Below are positions 50,042-60,246 of a stretch of 64,000 nucleotides of DNA, piece after piece. Origin of the DNA: Flavobacteriaceae bacterium (GTDB lineage Bacteria > Bacteroidota > Bacteroidia > Flavobacteriales > Flavobacteriaceae). Location of the stretch: NCBI GenBank assembly GCA_013373635.1, contig JABXHN010000003.1, positions 62,001-126,000 on the forward strand. Reading direction: 5' to 3'. The notes under the pieces were generated by a model. That model saw only the letters and a program-made list of their open reading frames with translations, was not told the origin of the DNA and ran no database searches. Each line of letters starts with the position of its first letter. Positions within the stretch are counted from its first letter, which is position 1. A program made the translations under genes and the position numbers.

Positions 50042-51517
50042 ATGGCGAATTATTTTAACACCCTTTCTTTAAGAGAACAACTCGATCAGTTAGGAAAATG
50101 TAGATTTATGGAGACTTCAGAGTTTTCAGATGGAGTTGAGGCTTTAAAAGGAAAGAAAATTGTTATTGTAGGATGTGGAGCTCAAGGGCTTAACCAAGGG
50201 TTAAACATGAGAGATTCAGGATTGGATATCTCTTATGCATTAAGACAAGCAGCTATCGATGAAAAGAGAGCTTCTTACGTAAATGCAACTGAAAATGGAT
50301 TTACAGCAGGAACATATGAGGATTTGATTCCTACTGCTGATTTAGTAATCAACTTGACTCCAGACAAACAACACACAAGTGTTGTATCTGCGGTAATGCC
50401 ATTGATGAAAAAAGGAGCAACTCTTTCTTATTCTCACGGTTTTAATATCGTTGAAGAAGGAATGCAGATCAGAGAGGATCTTACTGTTATCATGGTAGCT
50501 CCAAAATCTCCAGGTTCTGAGGTTAGAGAAGAGTACAAAAGAGGATTTGGGGTGCCAACTCTTATTGCTGTTCACCCTGAGAATGATCCAGAAGGAAAAG
50601 GTTTAGCTCAGGCTAAAGCTTATGCTGTTGCAACTGGAGGTGATCGTGCTGGTGTTCTTGAATCTTCATTTGTAGCTGAAGTAAAATCAGATTTAATGGG
50701 TGAACAAACCATTCTGTGTGGATTGTTACAAACGGGATCTATTCTTTGCTTTGACAAAATGGTTGAAAAGGGAATCGATGCTGGATATGCTTCTAAATTA
50801 ATTCAATACGGATGGGAAACCATCACTGAAGGATTGAAATACGGAGGAATCACTAATATGATGGATCGTCTTTCAAATCCAGCTAAAATAAAAGCTTTTG
50901 AACTTTCAGAAGAATTAAAAGACATTATGCGTCCACTTTTTAACAAGCATATGGACGATATTATCGATGGTACTTTCTCATCTACTATGATGGCTGACTG
51001 GGATAATAATGACGCTAATCTTCTTTCATGGAGAGCTGCTACAGGAGAAACTGCTTTTGAAAAGACTCCTGCTGGTGATGTAGAGATTTCTGAACAAGAA
51101 TTCTACGACAATGGAGTTCTTATGGTTGCGATGGTTAGAGCTGGTGTAGAATTAGCTTTTGAAGCGATGACTGCTTCTGGAATTATCGATGAATCTGCTT
51201 ATTACGAGTCACTTCACGAAACTCCTCTTATCGCTAACACCATTGCTAGAAAGAAATTATTTGAAATGAACAGAGTAATCTCTGACACTGCTGAATACGG
51301 ATGTTACTTATTCGATCACGCTTGTAAGCCGTTACTTGCTGATTTTATGACTAAAGTTGAAACTGATGTTATCGGTACAGCTTATGGAGCTGGTAAGGAC
51401 AATGCAGTTTCAAATCAAAAGTTAGTTGAAATCAATGATATTATCAGAAATCACCCAGTAGAAATTGTAGGTGAATTCTTGAGAGAATCAATGACAGCAA
51501 TGAAGCCTATTGTTTAA
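50042..51517 (+). CDS. ilvC: Ketol-acid reductoisomerase (class II, long form)
   Basis: Isomerises and reduces acetolactate or acetohydroxybutyrate to the dihydroxy acids using NADPH and Mg2+. The 491 residues match the long E. coli-type enzyme with a duplicated knotted domain. The cofactor loop is [23 protein letters not shown], and the basic phosphate-binding segment [14 protein letters not shown] indicates [18 protein letters not shown] carries metal-binding acids. Last gene of ilvBNC, followed by a strong terminator; the next enzyme, IlvD, is not encoded in the window. Confidence 0.96.
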   Translation: MANYFNTLSLREQLDQLGKCRFMETSEFSDGVEALKGKKIVIVGCGAQGLNQGLNMRDSGLDISYALRQAAIDEKRASYVNATENGFTAGTYEDLIPTADLVINLTPDKQHTSVVSAVMPLMKKGATLSYSHGFNIVEEGMQIREDLTVIMVAPKSPGSEVREEYKRGFGVPTLIAVHPENDPEGKGLAQAKAYAVATGGDRAGVLESSFVAEVKSDLMGEQTILCGLLQTGSILCFDKMVEKGIDAGYASKLIQYGWETITEGLKYGGITNMMDRLSNPAKIKAFELSEELKDIMRPLFNKHMDDIIDGTFSSTMMADWDNNDANLLSWRAATGETAFEKTPAGDVEISEQEFYDNGVLMVAMVRAGVELAFEAMTASGIIDESAYYESLHETPLIANTIARKKLFEMNRVISDTAEYGCYLFDHACKPLLADFMTKVETDVIGTAYGAGKDNAVSNQKLVEINDIIRNHPVEIVGEFLRESMTAMKPIV

Positions 51518-51538
51518 AAAATACAACAATTTATCTTC

Positions 51539-51570
51539 AAAAGCCCTGAATTTCTACATTCAGGGCTTTT
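51539..51570. terminator. Intrinsic terminator after ilvC
   Basis: AAAAGCCCTGAAT and ATTCAGGGCTTTT form a perfect 13-pair stem with a six-base loop. Confidence 0.92.
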
Positions 51571-51631
51571 CTGTATACTAATTGGATAAAATTCTATAAA
51601 TACATCGATTCCTCTTATCGATATTTAAGAG

Positions 51632-51639
51632 TATATTTG
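51632..51639 (+). promoter_or_regulatory. -7 promoter element of gapN
   Basis: TATATTTG matches the consensus and ends 23 bases before the gapN ATG. Two ATCGAT copies (around 51604 and 51618) stand upstream where a -33 element is missing and could be a regulator site. Confidence 0.5.
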
Positions 51640-51662
51640 ATGTAATAAATTAATGAAACCAA

Positions 51663-53246
51663 ATGATTAATAATAAAATACCAAAAGATTTTGTACCACA
51701 ACCAATAGAGCACAAAAGCTTTTTGATTGGTGGGCAGATCAAAAAGTGGGATGGTCCACAACAAGAGGTTATTTCTACCATATCGACTACAGATGATTAC
51801 AAACCTACCTATTTAGGTTCTTATCCAGAGCTTACAAAAGAAGAGGCCTTAGACGCTTTGGATGCTGCATGTAAAGCATATGATATGGGAAAAGGTGTAT
51901 GGCCAACTATGAGAACCAAAGATCGTATTGCTTGCATGGAAGAATTTGCTTCTCAAATGCAAACCAAACGCAATGAAATCGTTAAACTCCTCATGTGGGA
52001 AATCGGTAAATCACTTCCTGATTCAGAAAAAGAATTTGATCGTACCGTTCAATATGTTTACGATACTATTGAAGATTACAAAAACATCGATAGAGACGCT
52101 GCAAAGTTCGAACAATATGAGGGTGTTAATGCTCATATTCGTCGTGGACCTCTTGGTGTAGTACTTTGTTTAGGACCTTATAATTACCCATTAAACGAGG
52201 CATTTGCACTTTTAATACCTGCAATCCTCATGGGAAATACTGTCATTTACAAGCCTGCTAAACTAGGAGTATTGTTGATTACGCCTCTTTTAGAAGCTTT
52301 TGCTAGTTCTTTTCCAGCAGGGGTTGTCAATATTGTATTTGGTAGGGGTAGAGTACTAGCGAGTCCTATCATGGAAACTGGAAAAGTTGATGTACTAGCA
52401 CTTATTGGTAATTCAAAGTCTGCTAATGCCTTACAGGAGAGTCATCCAAAAAAGAATCGTCTCAGATTAGTCCTTGGATTAGAAGCTAAAAACCCTGCGG
52501 TTATTATGCCAGATGCTGACTTAGATCTCACTGTTAAGGAGTGTGTGAGCGGAAGTCTTTCGTTTAATGGACAACGTTGTACGGCTCTTAAGGTCATTTA
52601 TGTTCACCAAGACATTAGAGATGCTTTTTTAGAAAAATACACTAAGGCAGTAGATCAATTAAAATTTGGTAATCCATGGGAAGAAGGATCATTCTTAACA
52701 CCACTTCCAGAAGCTGATAAACCAGATTACATCCAAGAACTCATCGATGATGCGACTGCTAAAGGAGCTAAAATATTAAATCAAAAAGGAGGGGAGCGCT
52801 TTGATAATTATATATGGCCTGCAGTATTGTATCCTGTTACTAAAGACATGAGAGTCTATCAAGAAGAACAATTTGGACCTGTGGTTCCTATTTTGTCTTT
52901 TACTGATATAGAAACACCTCTCAACGATATGGCAGAATCCAATTACGGACAACAAGTGAGTTTATTCGGATCCGATGTAAATACGCTTGCACCGCTGATC
53001 GATACTTTTGTCAATTTAGTGTGTAGAGTAAACCTCAACTCTGCTTGTCAGAGAGGACCAGACATCTATCCGTTTACTGGTAGAAAAGACTCAGCAGTTG
53101 CGACCCTAAGTGTGCACGATGCACTTAGATCGTTCTCTATCAGAACCTTTGTAGCTTCTAAAGATTCTGAGGCTAACAATAAAATTCTAAATGATTTAAT
53201 CGAATCTAGAGCTTCTAACTTTATCAATACGGATTATATACTCTAA
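51663..53246 (+). CDS. gapN: NADP-dependent non-phosphorylating glyceraldehyde-3-phosphate dehydrogenase (GapN-like)
   Basis: An aldehyde dehydrogenase superfamily enzyme, by family closest to GapN, which oxidises glyceraldehyde-3-phosphate directly to 3-phosphoglycerate and yields NADPH without ATP. The catalytic Cys306 sits in [10 protein letters not shown], the general base Glu in [10 protein letters not shown], and the cofactor region is [22 protein letters not shown] with [11 protein letters not shown]. 527 residues is slightly longer than the plant and streptococcal forms. It stands between ilvC and the convergent leuB with its own promoter and terminator, so it is an insertion into the branched-chain region rather than part of the pathway. 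Confidence 0.9.
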   Translation: MINNKIPKDFVPQPIEHKSFLIGGQIKKWDGPQQEVISTISTTDDYKPTYLGSYPELTKEEALDALDAACKAYDMGKGVWPTMRTKDRIACMEEFASQMQTKRNEIVKLLMWEIGKSLPDSEKEFDRTVQYVYDTIEDYKNIDRDAAKFEQYEGVNAHIRRGPLGVVLCLGPYNYPLNEAFALLIPAILMGNTVIYKPAKLGVLLITPLLEAFASSFPAGVVNIVFGRGRVLASPIMETGKVDVLALIGNSKSANALQESHPKKNRLRLVLGLEAKNPAVIMPDADLDLTVKECVSGSLSFNGQRCTALKVIYVHQDIRDAFLEKYTKAVDQLKFGNPWEEGSFLTPLPEADKPDYIQELIDDATAKGAKILNQKGGERFDNYIWPAVLYPVTKDMRVYQEEQFGPVVPILSFTDIETPLNDMAESNYGQQVSLFGSDVNTLAPLIDTFVNLVCRVNLNSACQRGPDIYPFTGRKDSAVATLSVHDALRSFSIRTFVASKDSEANNKILNDLIESRASNFINTDYIL

Positions 53247-53270
53247 TTGAAGTTAGAAAATGTTCAAATA

Positions 53271-53298
53271 AAAAAAGCAGCCCCTAAGGCTGCTTTTT
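53271..53298. terminator. Bidirectional terminator between gapN and leuB
   Basis: AAAAAGCAGCC and GGCTGCTTTTT pair perfectly around a short loop (CCTAA). A runs before and T runs after serve both converging units. Confidence 0.92.
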
Positions 53299-53324
53299 CA
53301 TTGTTTAGTTGGTTTGGTACCTGT

Positions 53325-54380
53325 TTAGATATTAGCTGCTAGCCAATCTCCAACTTCAGATGTTTTATAGGCTTTAGCTCCTTCAGATAAGTCTTCAGTT
53401 ACTACACCTTCTGCTAATGATTTATTAACCACAGTTCTAATTGCTTCAGCTTCATCTGCAAGACCAAATTGATCAAACATCATTGCTGCAGACAATACAG
53501 TTGCTAGTGGGTTCGCGATATCTTTTCCAGCTGCTTGTGGATAGGATCCGTGAATTGGTTCGAATAAAGAAGTTTTAGTTCCTAGAGATGCTGATGGCAT
53601 CAATCCCATCGATCCAGAAATTACAGAAGCTTCATCGGTTAAGATATCTCCAAATAAGTTTTCTGTGATGAGAACATCATAGTCATTTGGCCATTGAACG
53701 AGCCTCATAGCTACTGCATCTACAAATTCGTAAGATACTTCTACTTCTGGATAGTCTTTTTCCATTGCTTGAACAGTCTCTCTCCACAATCTAGAAGATT
53801 CTAATACGTTGGCCTTATCAACACAACAAAGTCTCTTAGAACGCTTCATTGCGAGTTCAAAACCTTTCTTTGCAAGACGTTGTACTTCTTCTCTTGTATA
53901 AGTACAAGTATCAAAAGCAGTATTTCCATCGTCTTTCCTACCTCTTTCACCAAAGTAGATACCTCCAGTTAATTCTCTTAGGAATACTAAATCAGTTCCT
54001 TCGATACGCTCTCTTTTTAAAGGTGATTTATCGATTAATGAAGGAAAAGTAAAAGTTGGTCTTACATTGGCAAAAAGACCTAATTTTTGTCTCATTTTTA
54101 AGAGTCCTTGCTCTGGTCTTACTTTTGCTGATGGATCGTTGTCAAATCTAGGGTGACCAATAGCTCCAAATAATACAGCATCTGCATTGGCACATATTTC
54201 ATGAGTTTCATCTGGATAAGGTTCTCCAACTGCATCAATAGCTGCAGCTCCTGTTAAAGCTGGCTGCCAGTTGATTTCATGTCCAAATTTCTGAGCTACT
54301 GCATCCGATACTTTTACGGCCTGGTCAATAACCTCTGGTCCAATACCATCTCCTGCAAGTAAGGCAATATTTAATTTCAT
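53325..54380 (-). CDS. leuB: 3-isopropylmalate dehydrogenase
   Basis: Oxidatively decarboxylates 3-isopropylmalate to 2-oxoisocaproate with NAD in leucine synthesis. The 351 residues show LLAGDGIGPEVIDQA at the front, FANVRP, LVFLRELTGGIYFGERG with the substrate-binding Tyr, and the metal and cofactor loops TENLFGDILTDEASVISGSMGLMPSASLG and EPIHGSYPQAAGKDIANPLA. Last gene of leuCDAB, ten bases after leuA. Confidence 0.96.
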   Translation of the reverse strand: MKLNIALLAGDGIGPEVIDQAVKVSDAVAQKFGHEINWQPALTGAAAIDAVGEPYPDETHEICANADAVLFGAIGHPRFDNDPSAKVRPEQGLLKMRQKLGLFANVRPTFTFPSLIDKSPLKRERIEGTDLVFLRELTGGIYFGERGRKDDGNTAFDTCTYTREEVQRLAKKGFELAMKRSKRLCCVDKANVLESSRLWRETVQAMEKDYPEVEVSYEFVDAVAMRLVQWPNDYDVLITENLFGDILTDEASVISGSMGLMPSASLGTKTSLFEPIHGSYPQAAGKDIANPLATVLSAAMMFDQFGLADEAEAIRTVVNKSLAEGVVTEDLSEGAKAYKTSEVGDWLAANI

Positions 54381-54389
54381 AATCGAATT

Positions 54390-55919
54390 TTATTTATATG
54401 ATATGTTTAACATTTTTTCTGTGGCTTTAATAGCCGATACGGTTTGATCCGTGTCAATACCTCTGGTCTTAAATTCTTTCGTATTGTCTGACCAAGTAAT
54501 GATTGTTTCACACAAGGCATCTGAATGCGAACCAGGTGGGATACGCACTGCGTAATCAATTAGTAAGGGTAATTCTGATTTTTCTTCTTTGTACACCTTT
54601 CTTATGGCATTCATAAAGGCATCAAACTGCCCATCACCATTGGCTGTTTCTTCATAACATTTGTCCTTGATACAAATGGAAACAGTAGCTGTTGGCTTTA
54701 ATCCTTTAGCATGTGTAAGTGCATAGGATTCAATATGAACGTTTTCAAGATCACTTCCTCTGTCGAGTACATCAGAAATGATATAGGGCAAATCTTCTTT
54801 TGTAACGCGTTCTTTCTTATCTCCGAGTTCAATAATGCGTTGAGTTACCTTCTTGAGTTCCTCATCATTAAGTGTTAGACCTAGCTGTTGTAAATTCTTG
54901 ACAATATTGGCCTTTCCTGAAGTTTTACCTAGAGCATATTGGCGTTTTCTACCAAAGCGTTCTGGCAATAAATCATTAAAGTAAAGGTTATTCTTAGAAT
55001 CTCCATCTGCATGTATACCAGCTGTTTGCGTAAATACATTATCACCTACAATTGGTTTGTTTGCTGGAATCACAATACCAGAAAAAGCAGAAACTAATTT
55101 ACTGATTTGATAGAGTGATTTCTCTTTAACTCCTATTTCAATTTCAGGTAAGAAATCATTCACCGCAGCGACAACACTCGCAAGTGGAGCGTTACCAGCA
55201 CGTTCACCCATACCATTTACAGTAAGGTGGACACCGCTAATTCCCGCCTTAATCGCTTCCATAACGTTGGCAACACTGAGATCGTAATCATTGTGTCCGT
55301 GGAAATCAAAACGAAGATTTGGATACTTAGAAACAATCGAAGCTATAAACTCATAAGTTTCAGTATGAGTCAACACTCCAAGAGTATCAGGAAGTAACAC
55401 ACGTTCAATCTTTTGAGTTGCTAAAAAGCTGAGGAATTCAAATACATATTCTCTGCTATTACGCATTCCATTGGACCAATCTTCAAGGTAAACGTTTGTT
55501 TTGATCCCCTTTTCTTGAGCCAACTGAATCACATCAGCAATTTCATTAAAGTGTTGTTGTGGAGTCTTCTTGAGTTGATGTGTTAAGTGATTTAGAGATC
55601 CCTTAGTCAATAAATTCTGAACTTTTGCTCCAGATTTTACCATCCAATCGATAGAAACACCACCATCGACAAAAGTCAAAACTTCAACCTTATCTTGGTG
55701 ATTGGTTTCATTTGCCCAATCTAAAATGTCCTTTACTGCCTGAAATTCACCTTCTGATACACGCGCTGAAGCTACTTCAATACGATCGACTTGGATCTCA
55801 TCGAGTAATAGTTTCGCAAGAGTTAATTTTTCTTTTGCAGAAAAAGAAACACCAGAGGTCTGTTCACCATCCCTTAGGGTGGTGTCCATAATTTCAACCT
55901 TGCGCTTTTTTAATGCCAT
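54390..55919 (-). CDS. leuA: 2-isopropylmalate synthase (alternative type, LeuA2/citramalate synthase-like)
   Basis: An acyl-CoA condensing TIM-barrel enzyme of the DRE-TIM family, in this operon making 2-isopropylmalate from 2-oxoisovalerate and acetyl-CoA. MDTTLRDGEQTSGVSFS at 11-27 and the metal motif FHGHNDYDLSVANV are the signatures; the C-terminal part (about 380-509) is an allosteric LeuA dimer domain. Sequence details (KKRKVEIMDTTLRDGEQT, YALGKTSGKANIV) resemble the archaeal/Bacteroidota LeuA2 or CimA branch rather than E. coli LeuA, so citramalate synthase activity is an alternative. The leuC and leuD neighbours serve either reaction. Confidence 0.9.
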   Translation of the reverse strand: MALKKRKVEIMDTTLRDGEQTSGVSFSAKEKLTLAKLLLDEIQVDRIEVASARVSEGEFQAVKDILDWANETNHQDKVEVLTFVDGGVSIDWMVKSGAKVQNLLTKGSLNHLTHQLKKTPQQHFNEIADVIQLAQEKGIKTNVYLEDWSNGMRNSREYVFEFLSFLATQKIERVLLPDTLGVLTHTETYEFIASIVSKYPNLRFDFHGHNDYDLSVANVMEAIKAGISGVHLTVNGMGERAGNAPLASVVAAVNDFLPEIEIGVKEKSLYQISKLVSAFSGIVIPANKPIVGDNVFTQTAGIHADGDSKNNLYFNDLLPERFGRKRQYALGKTSGKANIVKNLQQLGLTLNDEELKKVTQRIIELGDKKERVTKEDLPYIISDVLDRGSDLENVHIESYALTHAKGLKPTATVSICIKDKCYEETANGDGQFDAFMNAIRKVYKEEKSELPLLIDYAVRIPPGSHSDALCETIITWSDNTKEFKTRGIDTDQTVSAIKATEKMLNISYK

Positions 55920-55932
55920 GGGTGGAATTTAA

Positions 55933-56529
55933 TTATAAAGGAGTGTTTTCAGCGAATTCAGAAATAGTTTCACCCATATTCATCAAATAGTCGATATCGT
56001 CAAATCCGTTGAGCATATTTCCTTTTTTGTAATCGTTGATTTCAAAAGATTCAGAAGTACCTGTAGTATTTAAGCTAATCTTTTGATTTGGTAGATCAAC
56101 AGTAAGTGTTGCATTAGGATCTGCTTCAATTGCTTTAAAGATTTCATCTAAGAATTCTGGACTTACCTGAACTGGTAATACTCCAATATTCAAACAGTTG
56201 TTTTTAAAGATATCTGCGAAGAAACTAGATACCACACAACGGAATCCGTAATCGTATACGGCCCAAGCTGCGTGCTCTCTAGAAGATCCAGATCCAAAGT
56301 TTTTACCTCCAACGAGGATTTTACCAGAGTAGGTAGGGTTGTTTAAAACAAATTCTTTCTTTGGACTATCGTCAGAATTGTATCTCCAATCTCTAAATAA
56401 GTTATCACCAAAACCTTTGCGTTCTGTCGCCTTTAAAAAACGAGCAGGGATGATTTGATCAGTATCCACATTTTCAATAGGTAATGGAACTGCTGTCGAT
56501 TCTAATACTGTAAATTTATCGTATGCCAT
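55933..56529 (-). CDS. leuD: 3-isopropylmalate dehydratase small subunit
   Basis: The small subunit of isopropylmalate isomerase, which interconverts 2- and 3-isopropylmalate. The 198-residue swivel domain is unmistakable: PIENVDTDQIIPARFLK, KNFGSGSSREHAAWAVYDYGFRCVVS and FFADIFKNNCLNIGVLPV. It pairs with LeuC, encoded 12 bases upstream, and is followed by leuA after 13 bases. Confidence 0.96.
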   Translation of the reverse strand: MAYDKFTVLESTAVPLPIENVDTDQIIPARFLKATERKGFGDNLFRDWRYNSDDSPKKEFVLNNPTYSGKILVGGKNFGSGSSREHAAWAVYDYGFRCVVSSFFADIFKNNCLNIGVLPVQVSPEFLDEIFKAIEADPNATLTVDLPNQKISLNTTGTSESFEINDYKKGNMLNGFDDIDYLMNMGETISEFAENTPL

Positions 56530-56541
56530 TGTAATCGCTTT

Positions 56542-57936
56542 TTAAATTAATTCTCTAGGATCTGTTACTACACCAGTTACTGCAGCTGCTGCCGCTACTA
56601 ATGGACTCGCTAACATCGTTCTAGATCCAGGACCTTGACGTCCTTCAAAGTTTCTGTTCGAAGTACTCACTGCGTATTTTCCAGCTGGTATCTTATCATC
56701 ATTCATCGCTAAACAAGCTGAACAACCTGGTTCTCTTAATTCGAACCCTGCTTCATTAAAGATGTCTAAAAGACCTTCCTCTTTAATTGCAGCTTCTACT
56801 TGGTGAGAACCTGGAACCAACCATGCTGTGATATGATCTGCTTTTTTTCTTCCTTTAACTACAGATGCAAAAGCTCTAAAGTCTTCGATACGACCATTGG
56901 TACAACTACCGATAAATACGTAATCCACTTTTTTACCGAGCATTGCTTCACCTTCGTGGTATTCCATATAGTCAAGAGACTTTTTGTAACTAGCCTCAGC
57001 TGCGTCTAAATCAGCAGCAGTTGGGATGGAGTTTGAAATACCCATTCCCAAACCTGGGTTCGTACCAAAAGTAATCATCGGTTCAATATCTGATCCTTGG
57101 AACGTGATCTCACGATCAAATTCAGCACCTTCATCTGTATAAAGTGTATCCCAATATGCTTGTGCTTTTTCTAAATCAGCTCCTTTAGGAGTAAATTCTC
57201 TACCGCTGATATATTCAAATGTCTTTTGATCTGGAGCAATCATACCACCACGAGCACCCATCTCAATCGATAAGTTACACACAGTCATACGACCTTCCAT
57301 AGTCATATCTTCAAATACCTGACCAGCGTACTCGATAAAGTATCCAGTAGCACCAGAAGTAGTCAATTTTGAAATTATATACAATCCAACGTCTTTAGGA
57401 GTGACTCCTTTGTTAAGAGTTCCTTCGACCTTGATTCTCATTTTCTTAGGCTTAGGTTGCATGATACACTGAGTAGAAAGTACCATTTCAACTTCCGAGG
57501 TACCAATTCCAAAAGCAATAGCTCCAAAAGCTCCGTGAGTTGAAGTATGTGAATCACCACAAACAATTGTAGCACCAGGTTGTGTGATACCGTATTCTGG
57601 TCCAACAACGTGAACTACTCCGTTCTTCTCGTGTCCTAATCCCCAATAAGATACACCGTGCTCTTTTGCATTTGCCTCTAATGCAGCTAATTGATTGGCA
57701 GAAAGAGGATCTTCTACTGGTAAATGTTGATTAATAGTAGGGGTGTTGTGGTCTGCAGTAGCGAATGTACGCTCTGGATACTTCACTTTAATTCCTCTGT
57801 TGTTCAATCCTAAAAAGGCAACAGGAGAAGTCACTTCATGAACCATATGACGGTCGATAAACAACACATCAGGTCCATTTTCAATCGATTTCACAACATG
57901 TGAATCCCAAACTTTATCAAATAATGTTTTTTTCAT
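56542..57936 (-). CDS. leuC: 3-isopropylmalate dehydratase large subunit
   Basis: The aconitase-like catalytic subunit, 464 residues, holding a labile 4Fe-4S cluster. Cluster cysteines are in [13 protein letters not shown] and [26 protein letters not shown] near the front and [22 protein letters not shown] are hallmark blocks. First gene of leuCDAB; the 96 bases between it and recG contain a TAATTTTA box on the minus strand, a weak variant of the -7 element. The unit faces ilvBNC-gapN instead of continuing it, unlike the single long operon common in related genomes. Confidence 0.96.
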   Translation of the reverse strand: MKKTLFDKVWDSHVVKSIENGPDVLFIDRHMVHEVTSPVAFLGLNNRGIKVKYPERTFATADHNTPTINQHLPVEDPLSANQLAALEANAKEHGVSYWGLGHEKNGVVHVVGPEYGITQPGATIVCGDSHTSTHGAFGAIAFGIGTSEVEMVLSTQCIMQPKPKKMRIKVEGTLNKGVTPKDVGLYIISKLTTSGATGYFIEYAGQVFEDMTMEGRMTVCNLSIEMGARGGMIAPDQKTFEYISGREFTPKGADLEKAQAYWDTLYTDEGAEFDREITFQGSDIEPMITFGTNPGLGMGISNSIPTAADLDAAEASYKKSLDYMEYHEGEAMLGKKVDYVFIGSCTNGRIEDFRAFASVVKGRKKADHITAWLVPGSHQVEAAIKEEGLLDIFNEAGFELREPGCSACLAMNDDKIPAGKYAVSTSNRNFEGRQGPGSRTMLASPLVAAAAAVTGVVTDPRELI

Positions 57937-58032
57937 AAGTCTTTATGCTATAATTCTTTGCGTATAAGAAGCTGTAAAATTAAGAATTTTTAAACAGTTT
58001 TTGTCTAATTAACTTCTATAATATTACGATGT

Positions 58033-60132
58033 TCAACTGATATAATTCCAAATATTTTTATGCTTAACTATCTGATTATAAGCATTTTTAATAGGTTGGT
58101 TATTACTATCGCTTAGTAGTGGATCGTTTTTTAACAAAATTGATGCAATTTGTCTAGCATGCATCAATAAGTCTTTATCCATGACCACATCAGCAATTTT
58201 CAACTGTAAAACACCAGACTGTTGAGTTCCCATTATATCACCTGGTCCTCTTAGTTTGAGGTCTTCTTCTGCTATTTCAAAACCATCAGTGGTTCGAACC
58301 ATGGTTTCTAGTCTGGTTTTAGCATCCGAAGATAACTTATCACCACTGATGAGAATACAATAACTCTGCTCAGCTCCACGACCAACTCTTCCTCGAAGTT
58401 GGTGTAGTTGTGACAAACCAAAACGCTCTGCGCTCTCGATGATCATTACCGAGGCATTGGGAACATTAACACCGACTTCAATGACGGTTGTTGCTACCAT
58501 AATCTGAGTTTGACCTTTGACAAAGCGATCCATTTCATAGGCCTTGTCTTCAGATTTCATCTTACCGTGAACAATCGATATTTGATAATCGGGTAACGGA
58601 AAATACCTTGAAATACTCTCATATCCATCCATCAGATCTTTATAGTCCATGGCAGCTGATTCTTGAATCAATGGATATACGATGTAGATCTGTCTTCCCT
58701 TTTTAATCTCTTCCTTGAGAAAAGCAAAGATTTTTAATCGGTTGCGATCCGAACGCCAAACAGTTTTAATTTCCTTTCTACCTGGTGGCATTTCATCGAT
58801 CACCGAACTGTCTAAGTCTCCGTAAACACTCATCGCAAGGGTTCTTGGAATAGGGGTTGCGGTCATAACCAGTACATGAGGTGGCAATTGATTTTTTCTC
58901 CAGAGTTTGGAGCGTTGCTTGACACCAAAACGGTGTTGTTCATCGATAACTGCCAATCCTAGGTTTTTAAAAACAACGGTATCTTCAATGAGCGCATGAG
59001 TTCCGATTAGAATGTGAACTGATCCGTCTTTTAATCCTTCAGCTAAAGAGGTTCGTTCCGCTTTTGAAGTAGATCCGCTCAAGAAGCGAACCTCTATAGC
59101 AATTGCATTCAAAAGCTCTTTGATAGCGTTGTAGTGTTGTTCTGCTAAAATCTCTGTAGGAGCCATTAAACAAGCCTGAAATCCATTGTCGATAGCAATA
59201 AGCATCGAAAGAACAGCGACAATTGTTTTACCTGAACCTACATCACCTTGTAAGAGTCTGTTCATTTGGGCATTCGACCCCATATCGCTTCTAATTTCTT
59301 TAACCACTCTCTTTTGAGCATTGGTCAGAGGAAAAGGAAGATGATCTTTATAAAAGCTATTAAAACTCTCTCCGACAATCTTAAAGGGATAGCCCTTAAT
59401 CTTTTGTTTTCGCTTCATCTTATTAGCGAGAAGCTGTAATTGAATAAAGAAAAACTCTTCAAACTTTAAACGGTACTGAGCTGCTGCTAAATACTTGGAG
59501 TTTTTAGGGAAGTGTATTTGCTTCACTGCTCGCTCAAGAGACATCAGTTTCTGCTGATCGATAATTTCAGAAGATAGTGTCTCTGCAATTTCATTTCCGT
59601 GACTAGTGAGAAGTTCCAACACCATCTTTGAAATGACCTTGTTGGAGATTCCTGCATTGCTCAATTTTTCAGTACTTGGGTAAATGGGCTGCATACTGAT
59701 TTGAAAACCCTTTTCATGCTCAACTAAAAGTTCCAAATCAGGATGTGGCATGGAATAGACACTGTTAAACCAATTGACACGCCCAAAGGCAACGTATTCT
59801 TGGTTGGGTTTTAACTGCTGAGCAATCCATTTAATCCCTCGAAACCAAACGAGTTCCATGCTTCCTGTTTCGTCGACAAAGGTAGCCACCAATCGTTCTC
59901 CTTTTTTTTGAGGTACTTTTTTTAAATCAGTGATTTTTCCGATGATTTGAACTTCAGCACTGGATTGTTCTAGTTCTGCTATTTTGTGAAAACGCGTACG
60001 ATCGATATAGCGATTGGGAAATAGATGCAATAAATCTTGATAAGTGTGAATGTTTAATTCAGATGCCAAGGTTTTAGACCGGTTGGGTCCAACTCCTTTG
60101 AGATACGTTAATGGCGTCTGAAAAACATTCAT
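58033..60132 (-). CDS. recG: ATP-dependent DNA helicase RecG
   Basis: A superfamily 2 helicase that regresses stalled replication forks and migrates Holliday junctions. The 699 residues start with the wedge (OB-fold) domain to about 250, then Walker A LLQGDVGSGKTIVAVLSM, DEQH box VIDEQHRFGVKQRS, ATPIPRTLAM (motif III) and the C-terminal lobe with ATTVIEVGVNVPNASVMIIE and QLRGRVGRG. The TRG-like region EEDLKLRGPGDIMGTQQSG completes the family pattern. Stands alone, divergent from a patatin gene. Confidence 0.96.
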   Translation of the reverse strand: MNVFQTPLTYLKGVGPNRSKTLASELNIHTYQDLLHLFPNRYIDRTRFHKIAELEQSSAEVQIIGKITDLKKVPQKKGERLVATFVDETGSMELVWFRGIKWIAQQLKPNQEYVAFGRVNWFNSVYSMPHPDLELLVEHEKGFQISMQPIYPSTEKLSNAGISNKVISKMVLELLTSHGNEIAETLSSEIIDQQKLMSLERAVKQIHFPKNSKYLAAAQYRLKFEEFFFIQLQLLANKMKRKQKIKGYPFKIVGESFNSFYKDHLPFPLTNAQKRVVKEIRSDMGSNAQMNRLLQGDVGSGKTIVAVLSMLIAIDNGFQACLMAPTEILAEQHYNAIKELLNAIAIEVRFLSGSTSKAERTSLAEGLKDGSVHILIGTHALIEDTVVFKNLGLAVIDEQHRFGVKQRSKLWRKNQLPPHVLVMTATPIPRTLAMSVYGDLDSSVIDEMPPGRKEIKTVWRSDRNRLKIFAFLKEEIKKGRQIYIVYPLIQESAAMDYKDLMDGYESISRYFPLPDYQISIVHGKMKSEDKAYEMDRFVKGQTQIMVATTVIEVGVNVPNASVMIIESAERFGLSQLHQLRGRVGRGAEQSYCILISGDKLSSDAKTRLETMVRTTDGFEIAEEDLKLRGPGDIMGTQQSGVLQLKIADVVMDKDLLMHARQIASILLKNDPLLSDSNNQPIKNAYNQIVKHKNIWNYIS

Positions 60133-60198
60133 ATATTGAGTTTATGACCACAAAATACGAATATCTACTCTTACAAATCAAGAGAATTCCCTCTATTG

Positions 60199-60229
60199 TT
60201 GTTTCTTATCATATTTACAACTAAATTTG
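60199..60229 (+). promoter_or_regulatory. Promoter of the patatin gene
   Basis: TTG at 60199-60201, a 20-base spacer and TAAATTTG at 60222-60229 fit the consensus fully, 17 bases before ATG 60247. This argues against the longer frame that begins at 60196. Confidence 0.7.
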
Positions 60230-60246
60230 ATATAAGACCAAATAAA

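Noticed and set aside
60196-60246. Longer N-terminus of the patatin from TTG 60196
   Set aside because: The segment contains a complete TTG-N20-TAAATTTG promoter, and the catalytic loop follows directly after ATG 60247.
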